This document shows positions 1 through 13,417 of a stretch of DNA of 64,000 nt, piece after piece. Below the pieces are notes generated by a model, which was not told where the DNA came from, ran no database searches, and was given only the letters and a program-made list of their open reading frames with translations. Each line of letters begins with the position of its first letter. Within the stretch, counting starts at the first letter, position 1. The DNA lies in the NCBI RefSeq assembly GCF_964340395.1, contig NC_135559.1, positions 2,862,501 to 2,926,500 on the forward strand. Direction: 5' to 3'. The stretch is from Glandiceps talaboti. Its lineage: Eukaryota; Hemichordata; Enteropneusta; Spengelidae. The translations under genes and the position numbers were made by a program.

Positions 1-1308
1 TGTATGTACAATGGTGGTAGATATTACTTTTGATAACTGTGATGTAGTTTTTTAGTATAACTCTTGACATTTGTTGAGTGACAAGCTTCACCATTCTCTT
101 TTAAACTAAAGATATTCATTCACCTTTCTAATAATCTTATTTTCATTGTAAGATGCCATACTTGTGTGTAAAGTATTTACATTCACAACTGTTAACGTAA
201 AAAGCAACTGACAGAGAAAAAAAAGGAGGAAGAAATCACACATCGTTACGAGATAAACTGTTGCCATGAGTTACAAGTGTAGTTCTATTGACAGGAAAAA
301 CTATATTTCTATGGATTGAAATTTTTTTATTTTTAAATTTTTTGCGACATTTAACTATGTTTCCAAGTATTACAATACTCTATCCCTGCATCTAAAAAAA
401 AGCTTAGAAGATTTGTAACTAGGAAATTGATGGTTTTTGTTATGTGGACAATGAAGTAGATGAATATAGAAGCAGCCAAGGCTATACAAATCCTGGGGGA
501 TTGTCAGATGAAATCCTTCATCTGTTTCACCTAGTCACGCACTCCTGAAACCCAAACCATTGCCATGGTAACCGTCTCTAAAGGAATTGATAATAAGCTT
601 CATCATCAAGTCTAATGATTTCACATCAATCATAATTTTGTAAACTTAACATGCTCTTCAAATTTGTGATATTGGTTGATGTTAATTTCTCTTATAACAC
701 CAATTGTCTGAAATATGATATGATAACCTACATAACTGAAGTACAACCTACTGTGATTTAGAAAATGTAAGATATGAAATGATACACAGATTTGATAAGT
801 CAATCTAAGGAATTATTCACAGCGACTAATTAAGAGATGAAATCCCTCCTTTTATAAATTATTCATGACAAGCAACCTAATAACTCCTGCAATTTCCTCA
901 ATAATTGGTAGTTTTCACCAATTAAGTTAAATAAGGAGTATTGAACTATAACACTGATGTTAGACTTAATGGAAATATACATAGACGTGATTACATATAT
1001 ACACCTACACTTACATTACTCTGCTGTTCATATAGTTATTAACAATGTCTGATTTCGTTTCTGGTTTTCTGATAAAACTTCAATAATAACATGCATGATT
1101 TCATTTCATCAATTTCCAATTTTTCAACCGTTTCAAAGCTGGCAACTTTTACAGCTGGAATTTATTGAACAAGAATTCATGACTACGTAATATGATGGCA
1201 GACCTCTCAGAAATATATGTATTACCTCCAGTCAATGCTGAGAACCCATTATTTTAGTGGATTTTTAGTAGCACTACATTACTAGCACCGCATTTACTTA
1301 CAAATGAA

Positions 1309-1326
1309 ACAGCGCCCTCTCTGGCA
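1309..1326 (-). promoter_or_regulatory. CTCF-like motif
   Basis: On the minus strand this reads TGCCAGAGAGGGCGCTGT, resembling the bilaterian CTCF core CCASYAGRKGGCRS but with a diverged centre. It is a motif match by eye only. Confidence 0.25.
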
Positions 1327-2474
1327 ATATCTGCATTATTGCTACAGGTGTTCAATAGCACATTTTATTTCTGGTATCTGATGATACATTTGATTTAAAT
1401 TCATATAAAATGTGAAAGTTGGAAACAAATATTCATACATTGTTTTCGTGAATGTGTAAATGTGAGTGGCTAAAAAGGGAAGTCTTTTATCAGTCAATGG
1501 TAATTTAATACTGCTATCACTTCTTGACCATCCAGATGAGAAGGTACAACTCATATTTGCAAACCAAACATATACAACCCTTATTTCACCATCAAAGCAT
1601 ACAGTCTACTACTGTATATATAAGAGCAATCTAATCAGGAATCAGACTTCTTACACACATCACTCCTATTACCATACTAGTTAATAAGATTATGTAGAGT
1701 AACCCTGGAGAATTGATATTGAGACGGAAAGACTTGAGAATCAATTCTCTCTGTCTGATCACTGACAATTCTAGGTACCAAAGGGTACATGTATAATCTA
1801 CTCACAATTACTCAATGCTTGTTAATAACACTCTTCTCATAATCATGGCTCCTTGTTAATATGTTTGAAAATCTTTTTTTTTTGTTTCAATATCCCTTTC
1901 TGCTAGTACAACAGTATTAAAATCTCAACAAACATAATTTAGATGTCCTGATTATACAAAACAATCATTCAACATTATGGTTGTAAATATATTTCAAATA
2001 TGACTGGATCATGAAAGCCTGCAAAAATGCAATCTATGGCCCTGAATATATTTTTAATTTAATATAATCATGGAAGTCTGCACTAATAATCTCCTTTAGA
2101 AATCACATATTTTGTACATGTCCTACACAGCAAAATAATCTGTAGAAAAAATCTCTTTTCACAGCTTCATCTCTCTAAATTGCCATGGTGATAAAATCTT
2201 TGTCGTTACATTTCTGTGCGGTGAATTAAGAAATCAATACATTGTACGTGTAGCAATGACGACTATACTTTCAAATTCCAGTAGATCATGTACCGATATA
2301 GCACAGGAAGTATGCAATCTTTTGTAGCAAAGGCATCTAATTGAGAATTAATGTTTCAACTTGTTTAAGGAGAAAAAAGCAATAATCAAATTACGGTACT
2401 AATTATTCATGGTTATTAGTAATTTCATTGATACAATAATACCTATGTAGGGGAAATAATAACAATAATGTTAG

Positions 2475-2810
2475 TTTTTACACAGCGCTTTCTCACTCTG
2501 TACTCAAAGTGCTTTATAATTATTACCCCTGAATCTATAGGAACACAAAGGCACTTTACTTCCTCAACTCCCTGCATACAATTTACAATCCATTGCAGCC
2601 TCTATAAGCACATAGGATTAAAGCCTTCACATTGCAACCTTTATCCTACCAGGTCCCCAATTATACAGCTGGGTTGACTGAGGCACAATTGTGGTTCAAA
2701 TCTTGCCCAAGGACTTTACCTATCCAGAAACAAATGACATCGATGGGTCTCGAACCTGCAACCTGTCGATTTCACACCAGCCACTCTAACCATTCACCCA
2801 TCATGACTCC
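2475..2810 (-). mobile_element. tRNA-derived SINE
   Basis: Read on the minus strand, the element starts with a tRNA-like head. It has an A-box-like TGGGTGAATGG (2790-2800) and a B-box GGTTCGAGACC (2746-2756), spaced as in a tRNA gene. A non-tRNA body follows, and the tail reads AAGCACTTTGAG then AAAGCGCTGTGTAAAAA. That order of head, body and GCGCTRTATAAA-type tail is typical of SINEs found across marine metazoans. Length is about 335 bp. No clear target duplication is visible. It has no coding capacity and would depend on a LINE partner not present in the window. Confidence 0.75.
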
Positions 2811-3759
2811 ACAGTTAATCAGTTTTTAATGAGATGACACGACTATTAAATCTCAAATTAATTAATATATACATTGTAAACAGGAACTAAATCGAAGTCA
2901 GATTACTCTGAGAGAATATATATTTCACTTTGAACAGAACTTCCATTACAAAAGTATATTACACAAATACAGTCGTTTTATCTTGATCTCCAAGGCTTAG
3001 CTGTCAAGGGAAATCTCATACATATAAACTAAACAAATTTCCCATGAGCTTAATAGTCTCTCCAAGTTGTTCTGAATAAATGCTTGGATCAATCGATAGG
3101 AAAAACATTTAAAATAATGCACATCTTTTTTCCAAAATTACACATTTTTTTCAATAAATTATTATTTTTTAAATCAATTTCATCAAAAGAGACATTATAC
3201 ATGTACATGTAAATGTATTTAAACAAGAAAATATATTATTTAAGTCCAAGAAGATGCAGTGTTAATATTTAATTGAGATCGTACGCCATGATGGCCTGGT
3301 AAGGAAACCACGCTGTCCTGTTTTTACAGAAAGATGCAATATTTCTTGGCAATGACATGTTGTAGGCTTTTAATAACTTAAATATTATTTGAAATATTTA
3401 CAAATGCATAATATTCTGCTAAATTTTATTTCCATGGTAACGGGGAAAGGACTAATCTGCTATTATTTGGAAACTCCCTACTCCATATACTTGTAAGTGT
3501 CTGTGACATCATCCATGTAAAAATGAAGAAATCATTATTATAGCATTTGACTGCGCGATCGAGACTTGTCAAAGAAATTTATGAAGACTGGACTCTGTTT
3601 TAAACCTATGCTGATTAATTAAACTTTGGTGATCAACTTGACTTGAGGCTGTTTGACAAAGCTAATATCTTATTGAACAAACCATATTTGTAAGTAAACA
3701 CAGCAGACTTCAAGGACAAATGAACTACATTTATTCACAGCTGCACACCACATTCTATA

Positions 3760-3847
3760 CAGAACAGGAAATATAACAGAAATTTATTCACACATATCTA
3801 ACATATGTACAATATGAATATATTTCTGTGTTATATTTCCTGTTCTG
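3760..3847. repeat. short inverted repeat (hairpin)
   Basis: CAGAACAGGAAATATAACAG at the left (arm 3760-3783) is matched in reverse complement at 3822-3847, with a 2-base indel. A 38-bp AT-rich spacer separates the arms. It could be a degenerate foldback element or a transcribed hairpin. Confidence 0.6.
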
Positions 3848-4685
3848 AATCATTAATTTCACTACATTTTTTCCCATCCTTCCTTTAATTTCTTTTTCTT
3901 TTACCATCATTATGATAAAGAGTTGGCAACAAAGATATCAATAAATGGTAAATGACAAATGAAATCATATTTTAACAATGGAATATATTTAAAAATAATA
4001 AAACTATTTTATCCACATCACCATTATCGGTGCACATGACAAATACTATACGACATAACCGGAATTGACAATTTCAAAATAAACTACAGTGTATTATCTT
4101 ATCTGTTCTATTTCCCATAACAGCTACAAACAGTACAAATTACTGTCTGTATACGTAAGATAAGATGTTTCCAAAATGATTGATTGGTTGGTATTATGAT
4201 TCCCTGCATATCAATTGAAATGGCCATGCTAACTGCAGTATAAACCATACATGTATGATATTGAACAAAATAGTATATTTTAATATATATGGTAATACAC
4301 CTCAACCTTTGCTATACTGCCATGAATTTTATCAATTCTAGAGAGCTTCTCAGATTTGAAGGTCCGTCTGTCTTGACTATCATGGTCTTCTTAGTTGACA
4401 GTATAAACTCTCAGAGATTAATTTTATTCTATACAAAAATCTTAGTCTTGCTTTGATTGGTCTTTTTGATAGAATGGTACCTGTATGGCAGATTATATAT
4501 CATAGACTTGAAAATCAATTTACAAATCCTAATTTTTATCCTGTTGCTATAGTTACTGGCAAGTTCTCAACTTTTCACTAAAATTAATCCCAATTTGTAG
4601 ATTTCTTATACACTTGTCTAAAATAAGACTTTCCTATATAATTGTCAAACGATATTGTTGTATTTACAATATTGCTCACTATTTT

Positions 4686-4728
4686 CAATACAATACAATA
4701 CAATACAATACAATACAATACAATACAA
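4686..4728. repeat. (CAATA)n pentanucleotide microsatellite
   Basis: About eight and a half uninterrupted units of CAATA. The open frame through it is a repeat translation. Confidence 0.95.
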
Positions 4729-6221
4729 AACACTATCAAAATGACTAACACAAAGTATCACATGTCTAATCACATTTCAAATCAAAGTAATATATTATAT
4801 ACACTCAAAATACAGCAGTCCCTTATGACAATTTCTTCATGTTGTTGTCATGGAAACCATACATGTTATATGTCAGAGTTCAATCTAGGTATATTTTATC
4901 CTATTTGAAATAACAAGACCTTTCCATTCCATAATAGGACTAAAATCCAACTGCCGGCCTAGAACGCCTAGAACTATCATTATTCATTCACAGTGGATTT
5001 GAAGCCCTTATTCTGTAGGCATGTAGTGTAATCAGCAAACTGAAATGAGAGTCACAGTACCACCTGAGCACATTATAACTTTACGTCAACAGAATCTAAA
5101 TAACATTTTCAGCTTCAACGAATGTGAAAAGCTGAACACAGAAGAATAGATATATGCTACAACAGTAACCAAATTATTGACTATGTTTACAGGAGGCACT
5201 GGAGTGGTTTTTAAAACTTGTACCTTTTTAACATTTGCCATGTAAAGTTCTATCAATTATAACATACGGCCGGCCTCATATTACAATTTGTACATGTACG
5301 GGTATTTGTGCCCTATTTGTGCTCTACTGAAATATTTACTTTTTGTATTTTGTTTTATATATACAGGAAAAACTTGGTTTTTTTTTTTTAAAGTATGCCA
5401 ATACCTACAGTAGAATTCTAAAATGGTTTTTAATATGTTCATATAATTTAAATGATTATTCTTTTCCAAGAGTTCAGTCATACAAATTAAAAAATGACAA
5501 ATAATCGAATCACTGACAATATTATTTACATGTAACTTAAGCTGTAAACAGACCACCTGCAATATATATATATTTGATATATCAAACCACTAACAATATC
5601 ATTTACACGTAAACTGTAAACTGGCCACCTGCAATATAGCAAAGTAATTTCACCAAAACTAAATACCAATTTACAAATCACAACTCATTTCAATGAACTG
5701 ATTATTTCATATTTATGGTGACGATTGTCAATGTTTATGATTTATAAACATATTAAAATTGTGTTTATTTGATCTTCAGTTCCAAGTTTATAATTAACCT
5801 TTCCTTCACTTCACTTAGAGGTTGTAATGTCATGAATTTGTATACTTTAAATGTCTAGACACTCCTTTCCTTCAAAGAATACACATTATAGAAGGGTACT
5901 CAAGGTGACGGCAAGACAATCATGTGAGAATCATGTGCGATTGGCATGGAAGTAAGGTACATCAACACCTATACAAATGTAAGTTTACAATTCATTGCAC
6001 TAATGCAAGGTGACGTTGTTAACACCCACTAAGTAATACCATCAGATTTGCCATCATTTATAACTTGTCAACTTTGTCGGAATGTCCATTTAGATTTAAC
6101 TCAATATCTACATAGTGTCTGTTCATCCATAAATTATGCAGTCTGGTAAACAGGATTAGTATTACACAAATTCCATGCAGGAAATCGTCTGATTTCCACA
6201 AGCTGAGCACACATTCACAAT

Positions 6222-6240
6222 TGGCCACTAGAGGGCGCTA
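6222..6240 (+). promoter_or_regulatory. CTCF-like motif, strong match
   Basis: TGGCCACTAGAGGGCGCTA differs at two positions from an ideal TGGCCACCAGGGGGCGCTA. CTCF is conserved in bilaterians and binds such sites at loop and domain boundaries. Binding here is inferred. Confidence 0.45.
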
Positions 6241-9200
6241 TACACAAATCTCACCCCAACACTGGGATATCCACCCATCCCGTAATATCGTACCAATATT
6301 CCAAGGTAAACTTCGACTAATCAAAATAAATTTTTTATGCAAGTGTGCAATTAATCACTGGTTCAATTCTTCAGACTTCAGACTTCAGTCAATTAACTTT
6401 TTATTAGGACAAATAGAATGTGATATGAAAGAGAGTAATTTTAAGTGAGAAAATAAATCAATCAATTAATGTATATTATAAATAGCACTAACTTGGTTCA
6501 TCAATAAAGTCACTGTATTACCTGAAACAGACAGTTTTCTCTCAGACAAGACACAACATACTAGTCATGATAAGAACTCAGCAGATTACAACAAGGGTCT
6601 CATTTTTAATGGATTCCTTTTGAAGACATAATCAAAATTTTTGATGATTTAAAAATATGTTCAGAAAAGATAATGATATTGTCAATACCCTAAGGGTTCA
6701 CTTGTAATGCGACAATATTCTCATTTAATACATTTTGCGTGATTGATGTTCTTTCATTTTACGCTGATTTTTCCCCACTTTGTCGACACTTAATGAAGTT
6801 TTGAAATGATTGATTATCTAACTATCTTTCATATTTCATAACTTTGATGATGACGTACTGATTCCATCTAGGAAGAAGTATGTATGGAACAAAATATGTA
6901 TATTTCAGGCATGTTTTGTGGAACAAGATACTGCTGGAACTTAAAGTGCTGACAACAAAATTGCAAATCTGCCGTTTTGACATTAATTTTAGTGAGTGCA
7001 GTTGTCAAACTCTAATATTACTAGATACATTAGAAGTCTCCTTGGGAGAGCAGATGAACGGTTGAAAGGAATCTTTTATAAAAATAAATAAATTTCAATG
7101 GATAAATATATTAACACACATAAATTGTTGATGTTGGACTTAATATAGAGAAATTAATGAGTACTAAAAGGGTACAACAAGGGTAGGAATCTCTGACTTG
7201 TTTCACACATCTGCAGGTTTTTTCAAGAATGTTGAAGAATTTGAATCATATGAAATGGAACCATAAAATTATATTTTTTGATAAATTAATGAAATAGAAT
7301 TCATTACTGTTCAAATATATCATATGTTTTAGAATTTAATTACTTTATGATGATGATAATGATGATAACAGTTTCATGTACCTACTATACACTATTTTCT
7401 AGTCCTCTAACAAAATCATATGCAGTACATACACATGCATATATGAATCACAAGCTTTTCTATTTCCTAGCTTGTAGCTTTTATCTTACAAAAAAAACAT
7501 TGTACATATATCAGATATTTGTACAGGTATGATCAAAGGATTCCACAATATTTGTCTTTATTCAGCCATAATGACAAGGGTTTTTGTCTCTACTCATCTT
7601 TGATCTGTGGTTAATGAGGCCCCTTGTGTCACTCATATTTTCTTCACCTAAACAAATAAAACTATTGGAGAAGATCTGCTTCAATTTCTATAATGTTCAA
7701 AAACATTACAATTTTAAAATTTTCTTCTACAGTGGCAAGTACATCATAGTGCAATCTGTAATTGAGGCCACCCTTTTCATAAGTACATGTACATGTATGT
7801 GTACAGAATAATTACATAAAAGTTGTCTAGGAGTAAATCTGAGTCAACAAGCAATGACAGACAATAGAGTATTAGCTGTATGCAACAGGGCTGAATTACC
7901 AAGACCAAGTGGAGTCTGTCAAATTTGCTGATAATCAAAATATTTATAACCACACAATTTTGATTATGTCTGTAACTCCTAGTCAAATTTATCAATCCAC
8001 AATTTTGTTGGAAAAAAAAAGAGATTTCAATATAAAACAAAACTAATCCTAAAATCATAAAAAATATAGCTAGACTTTCTAATTATGACAAAGGTCATCC
8101 AAATCTACATTTGAGAAAAACAAGTTGATGGAAAAAGCTACAATCTATATGGTTATTTAGTATGCAGACAGCACTGTTGTACTCTTACATGTTCCATCTA
8201 ATAAATGTCCTGACAGCCACCTGACTCTACGTGATCAATTATAAAGGTGAGAGTTGTATACAAACGTGTACCATAGTATTACCTGACATCTCAAACACTT
8301 TTATAGCTCATATATTACCTTGTTAAATGTTTATTTCTTGTTCTTGTTTATCCACAGGCTTTCAGTTAATCTTTTTTCAAAGGGACATCAGCCAAATCTG
8401 AAAATTATCTGTCTTGTCTTTGTTTCATAGGAAGAATTAGGTATTTTTCTATATATTTAAAACATGTACTGGTAATTATGAGATCTGTTGCATCGTATGT
8501 ACAGAACCTAAATTAAAGAACAGCCTGAATAAAAGAGTCGCCGACATAATTTTTGGGTATACCCATAAATTGCAGTTGGCGTCAAGATGAAAGAGAAAGT
8601 GCACATACATTGTCCAACCTGTCAATATCCCATTTTGAGGCAGATATCGACATAAAGACATTATTACAAGTATGTTATTTATTATCAATATAGTCCATAT
8701 CGGATTTGTCCCTTTAAAATACTCTCTCTACAAGGCGTGTATTTGTGTGTATTCAAATAACTACAAGTTGAATACTACAAGGTTAATTTCCTGAAAAATT
8801 TCATTGAAACAAAACAAGGGGACAGAGAGAACTTGTTTATTTACTCTTTTGTAATTTGTTCAACATACAACAATTCTATTCCATCCAAATTGATGGAGAG
8901 AGTATTTCTGTCAGAGTTACAGGGTTCTATAAGTTGATGAATCATCATGTTTAGTCTGTCAACTATTGTACATGCAAGTCACTTCTTTATGAGCATAGTG
9001 CATGTAGACACACCATGACCGGAATTTAAATGTACACATGTCAATTATAGAAGGTGGAAACACAACAGCATAGCTGTGGTTCAAGTATACAAAACTTTTT
9101 CCATGCACATGTAAGAAATTACCAGAGGTAATAAAAATGTCATAAAATCTGCTGACAGTGTAAACATGTTTTACTTTTCAACTGATTGCAGAAGTTATAA

Positions 9201-9453
9201 TATAAGTGTGACAGTGGCAGTAATTTGTAGATAGGGTGAGGGTGTTAAAATGTTTACATCTCCATTATTCATAAATCAAGTGCAATATCATATTTCCAGT
9301 CTTATTAACTTATAATTTCCCACAGTTGTATCCACAAGAAGATATTTTTCTATTCTCTATTCAAATTCTGCAGTGCCACATGACCGATTCTATCCAATAA
9401 GAGAAAAGAACTGTTTAGCCTGACTAATAAGTTATGCATCTGATGACATGTGT

Positions 9454-9471
9454 ACAGCGCCCTCACTGGCA
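9454..9471 (-). promoter_or_regulatory. CTCF-like motif
   Basis: On the minus strand this reads TGCCAGTGAGGGCGCTGT, sharing GAGGGCGCT with the two sites above. It faces the plus-strand site at 6.2 kb, giving a possible convergent pair. Confidence 0.3.
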
Positions 9472-9952
9472 GCATACTCTTATTAGCTCTTTTTACTATG
9501 TATTACTTTTTGTAATGGCTGCCACTTGACTTGTTTTGAGTGTGGTATTTAACCTTTCCCATGAAAAATGTTTACTTTAACACATCCAAGTGTTTTAATG
9601 TATAATTCATCATTTTATACAAGTAAATTGGAGTCAAGAACAGTAAAAATAAATGCTGTCGTCAGCAAAGTATATAAACATGATTTAATTTGATTCTGTC
9701 TTGCAAATATACCATTACTTTTTAGGTTAAATATTTCTACTTTTTTGCATTTATTATTTTGATACCAGGTACTATATGCCTGTGATATATCACAACATAT
9801 AATTAAAATCATTCCTTATCAATAATACTGGCATAGGCTTTCAATATCTGAAGAAAATAGAATTGCTTCATAAATTATTTCATGTTACGAATAAGTTTTA
9901 CAGTAAATTTCTGCGTGAAAGGTGAGTACATAAGGTGTAAATAAAATTTGTG

Positions 9953-10287
9953 TGGTTCCAATTACATTCAATTTTAAAATAGGTGGGGTAGGTAGATTTT
10001 GTATTTTATTTTATTACAATATTTTTTTCATGTTTGAGTGTCTAGTTCAGGTTTTCCATTGTTTTTCAAATGGTCTCTGTGTTGTTTATTTGTTCCTATT
10101 AGATGTACAGCCATTGACAGATTGGAAGAATAGTTTTATATAGTCTTTTTAAGTTGATGTCAGTTTCCACATCCACTATTTCTTGCGAGACTTCACAATT
10201 TTATTATTCTTTTCCTTGAATACGTATTTTAAAAAAATGTTTAGCATTGGCGTGAAAAACTAGGTGGGGGTCGGTTAACTGGAACCA
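9953..10287. mobile_element. non-autonomous TIR element, family A, copy 1
   Basis: About 335 bp bounded by TGGTTCCAATTAC on the left and GTTAACTGGAACCA on the right, which are inverted copies of one terminus. A sub-terminal AGGTGGG motif occurs near both ends. The whole element aligns with the copy at 31428-31765, including the internal blocks TGTCTAGTTCAGG, TTGATGTCAGTTTC and TTTCTTGCGAGACTTCACAA. No coding capacity; the open frames inside are not conserved between copies. I see no clear target duplication, so the superfamily is undetermined. Confidence 0.7.
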
Positions 10288-10410
10288 AACAACTTTTTTT
10301 TATTTGGCCCAACTATATTTCCTTAAAATGGGGTATTACAGCCAATGAATGACAGCATATATTGGGGAGATATAACAAATATTGTATCTTTATGATAAGT
10401 AGAGAGACAT

Positions 10411-10546
10411 CCTTAAAATGCCCAGTTTATTAGGATTAAAATTTATGTCTGAAAAAAAATTCTGAGGCAGTTAAAAAAAAAGGAAATATCACTAATAGCC
10501 TGTATCATGTGAAAACCTGCAATTGAACCACTGGCCTTTAAAAGCA
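10411..10546. repeat. dispersed repeat, family B, partial copy
   Basis: Shares TAGGATTAAAATTTAT and flanking sequence with 13545-13590 and ends in ACTGGCCTTTAAA. That end is the inverted form of the TTTAAAGGCCCAGT that opens the related segment near 13548. This suggests a TIR element of about 150 bp. Diverged and without coding capacity. Confidence 0.45.
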
Positions 10547-11087
10547 GACGACACAAAGAATGTTGCATTTACCACATTTATATCTTCTTCATAGATTTAA
10601 ATAAGTCACTTTATTTTATCAACTACTATTATATTCTAGTCATTAAGTTTGAAGATCACTGATTTATGGAGCACTATAATATCTCACTTTCAGCAAATAA
10701 CATCTGCAACAATAAAGAATAAAGCCGCAGGAAAATTTCATCACTACATTATATATTTTTAGCAACACTTTTTTCTTTATTTCAATAAAGGTGTCGGATG
10801 TGCACAGGCTTGATATTTTCAGAGTAAATTGTGACAGACAATAATGATGGGATTTTAACGGAAATTCTCGATATCAAACAAATTTACTATTACCTGCTTG
10901 TAATATGAGTCTGTCTGTAAAAACAGCTGCTGTGTGCTTGGCGTAATAGACAATCACATTATGAAAGGTCTTTTCTCGTAATCAAAGACCCAAGTGTTTT
11001 CGTGATTTGTATTCAGTTGGTGTACACATAGCAGTACATGTAGTAATCATCCGATGTCTGCACTGCTTACATGTCAATTTCAGTGAT

Positions 11088-11570
11088 CAATCTGATATTC
11101 GATGACATGGTTTTCCTGACTTGACAACGCTGCACATTTTACTTTTTAACAGAAACGTTAATAAGATCTCACAGATAGTTTCCTGTATTTCAGATGACAC
11201 AAACAATACAAGTATGTGAATGAATTTAGGTGTGGAATCTGATACATGTATGTTTTAAGAAGATCATTTGCATATAATTTGCATATCATTAGCATATTTT
11301 CAGATCTTAACATAAGAGAATAAAAAAATGTTTTCTACAACAAAAAGGTCTAGATCAACTGAACCCTATTTTGTAGAATGATCCATTTAATTAAAGTGCC
11401 CATTTGGATGACAAATTGATTGTTATTTTTTAGTTAAAGAAAATTAAAGTCAATCTCAATGATCAATCTGGCATTCCGAGATGCCATTTTTCACTTTTTG
11501 ACAGAAATATTACACCTATCTCACAGATACACACAAACACATAAATGTTTTACACTATTTCAGATAAAGT
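11088..11570. repeat. pair of diverged direct repeats about 370 bp apart
   Basis: The segments 11088-11220 and 11455-11570 share, in order, TGATCAATCTG, ATTC-GA-ATG, TTTTT-ACAGAAA, TCTCACAGATA and TATTTCAGAT. They are two old copies of the same roughly 120-bp sequence. Confidence 0.5.
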
Positions 11571-11778
11571 GCTTGAACTACACTGAAAAAGGAAACTGTG
11601 TTTTAGAGAGGATCAAAGGTTATCAATAGATTGACTTACAACAGTACATCTATACTTTTATCTACTACTAAATTACTATTCCTAACTTCATCACATTTCA
11701 CAGAATGAAAGACAGCCTTGAATTATACAATATTACAAATGAAACAGATATCATATGAACTCTAAATTGTTCAATTCA

Positions 11779-11791
11779 AGGTCAAAGGTTA
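11779..11791 (+). promoter_or_regulatory. DR1-type nuclear-receptor half-site pair
   Basis: AGGTCAAAGGTTA is two AGGTCA-like half-sites with a one-base spacer, the arrangement bound by HNF4/RXR-type receptors. A related GGATCAAAGGTTATC lies about 170 bp upstream. Motif match only. Confidence 0.25.
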
Positions 11792-12036
11792 TCAAAACAG
11801 AAACAATGTCGCATATTTCATTGAATAAATAGTAACTTTTAACATCTTCAGATTACACACACAACATATTATAACACACATAAAACTTCTTGAAACACTT
11901 TGCAACTACAACTAACAAGTTCTCCGATTGAAGTGCTCAGAGGTACCGAAAGCCATTTCACATGCATTGCATTTTGAAACGTGATACATTCAAACATTTC
12001 AACACGTACAGGGACAACACAAGAAGAGCAAAGTTT

Positions 12037-12375
12037 GTTTCCATGGAAACTGACATTCTCTACGTGATTTCATGACAATTATTTTGAGAAAATGAAATCA
12101 GTGTCATGTAAAGTAATGAATCTTGCTACAATACATGTACCTTTTACAGATGTTGCAACCACACAAGAAAAGCAAGATTTCTTTCCACAAAAAATTAGTA
12201 AAATGTCAGAATTTTTTTATGAAAAATTTTCTGCAATATATTTATCACCACATGGATACTAGGTTGAGAATACATGAGAAGCATTACTCATTTCCATGGA
12301 AACGAACTAAATCAAACCTTTCATTCAAAATGTTTTATCACGTTATACAATTGTAGTTGGTGTTGCCATGGTTAC
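12037..12375. promoter_or_regulatory. cluster of three RFX X-box palindromes
   Basis: GTTTCCATGGAAAC (12037-12050, a perfect palindrome), ATTTCCATGGAAAC (12290-12303) and GTTGCCATGGTTAC (12362-12375) all fit the RFX/X-box consensus GTNNCCATGGNAAC. Three in 340 bp suggests a regulatory module within the inferred intron. RFX factors drive ciliary and other programmes; the target is unknown. Confidence 0.4.
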
Positions 12376-12895
12376 AAGATGGCAAAGAAAGGTGTGAATG
12401 CGGTTTCATTGGTAATTAAAATGTTTAGTTATATAAACACATTTCACCTGTCTGTTTCACGTGTTCCTGAATATTTCTAACAAATTTCCCTAAAGTCTCC
12501 CTAGTCCTCTGAAGCTGTAAATTTTCACCTTGACTTCTCAATATATTTCCACCTCCCTTTATTAATAAAAAATACTGAGAAGCAACTGAGAACTTTGTAA
12601 AAAGCCATCCCTAGCTTAAAATACAGCAAACTGAATAAGGTAACATTGAAGTATCTCAAAGATTTTCATTGACTAATACATATATAGTGACCCCACAAAT
12701 TAAATGAATAAAAATAGCTGATAAATATTAGAATTTCGGAAAATACAACCCATTGTTGAATATACTGGCCAAATGTATTGTATTGTTTTGTATCTAGGAG
12801 TGTTTAATGGATTAATGTAGTGACAACACATAATTTATATACATGTACATTTTTATGTACATTGTACATCACTAGTGTATCAAGATTTGATAAAT

Positions 12896-12951
12896 CAGTC
12901 GATCATTGAGACATGTCTTACATCAGTCGATCATTGAGACATGTCTTACAA
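12896..12951. repeat. perfect 28-bp tandem duplication
   Basis: CAGTCGATCATTGAGACATG plus TCTTACAT occurs twice back to back with no difference in the shared bases, so the duplication is recent or slow to mutate. Confidence 0.9.
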
Positions 12952-13155
12952 CTGATTATTCAAGGTCTAAACAAGACAACATAAATCTCTTACTAGCATC
13001 TGTCCTTTGTTATTGCACTATCTCCTCCATTAATTTAAGATTCTGGTGATATGCAGTCTACTACATGGATCTTTCAAGGCTATTATGGAGTGGAGTACAT
13101 TAAAAGTGTTTGTTAGACGAGGTGTCAAATTTGGGTTTGAAAAACAGTTGCTAAT

Positions 13156-13174
13156 GGGGGGGGGGGGGGGGGGG
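13156..13174. repeat. poly-G tract, 19 bp
   Basis: Uninterrupted G on the plus strand. Similar runs of 11-19 G occur at 21657, 24699, 28088, 30300, 33099, 51606 and 58976. Confidence 0.95.
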
Positions 13175-13417
13175 AATGCCTTAATTCCAAGGAAAAAAAA
13201 TAATAATCATTTACAAATAATAAATATATATGTAAATAAAGTTATAAAAGATGGGAAAGTGGAAAATGGAAAGAAGTTGTCTTGTAACTAGTCAAGTTTG
13301 TTCCTGTTTGTTTAAAAGTATGTAACAATCTTGAAAGTCATATCTTGGGTAATTGTTCGCAGTCTTATGAAATAATTGTATATTAAATATCTTACCATCT
13401 TTCAAGAACTCCACAAT

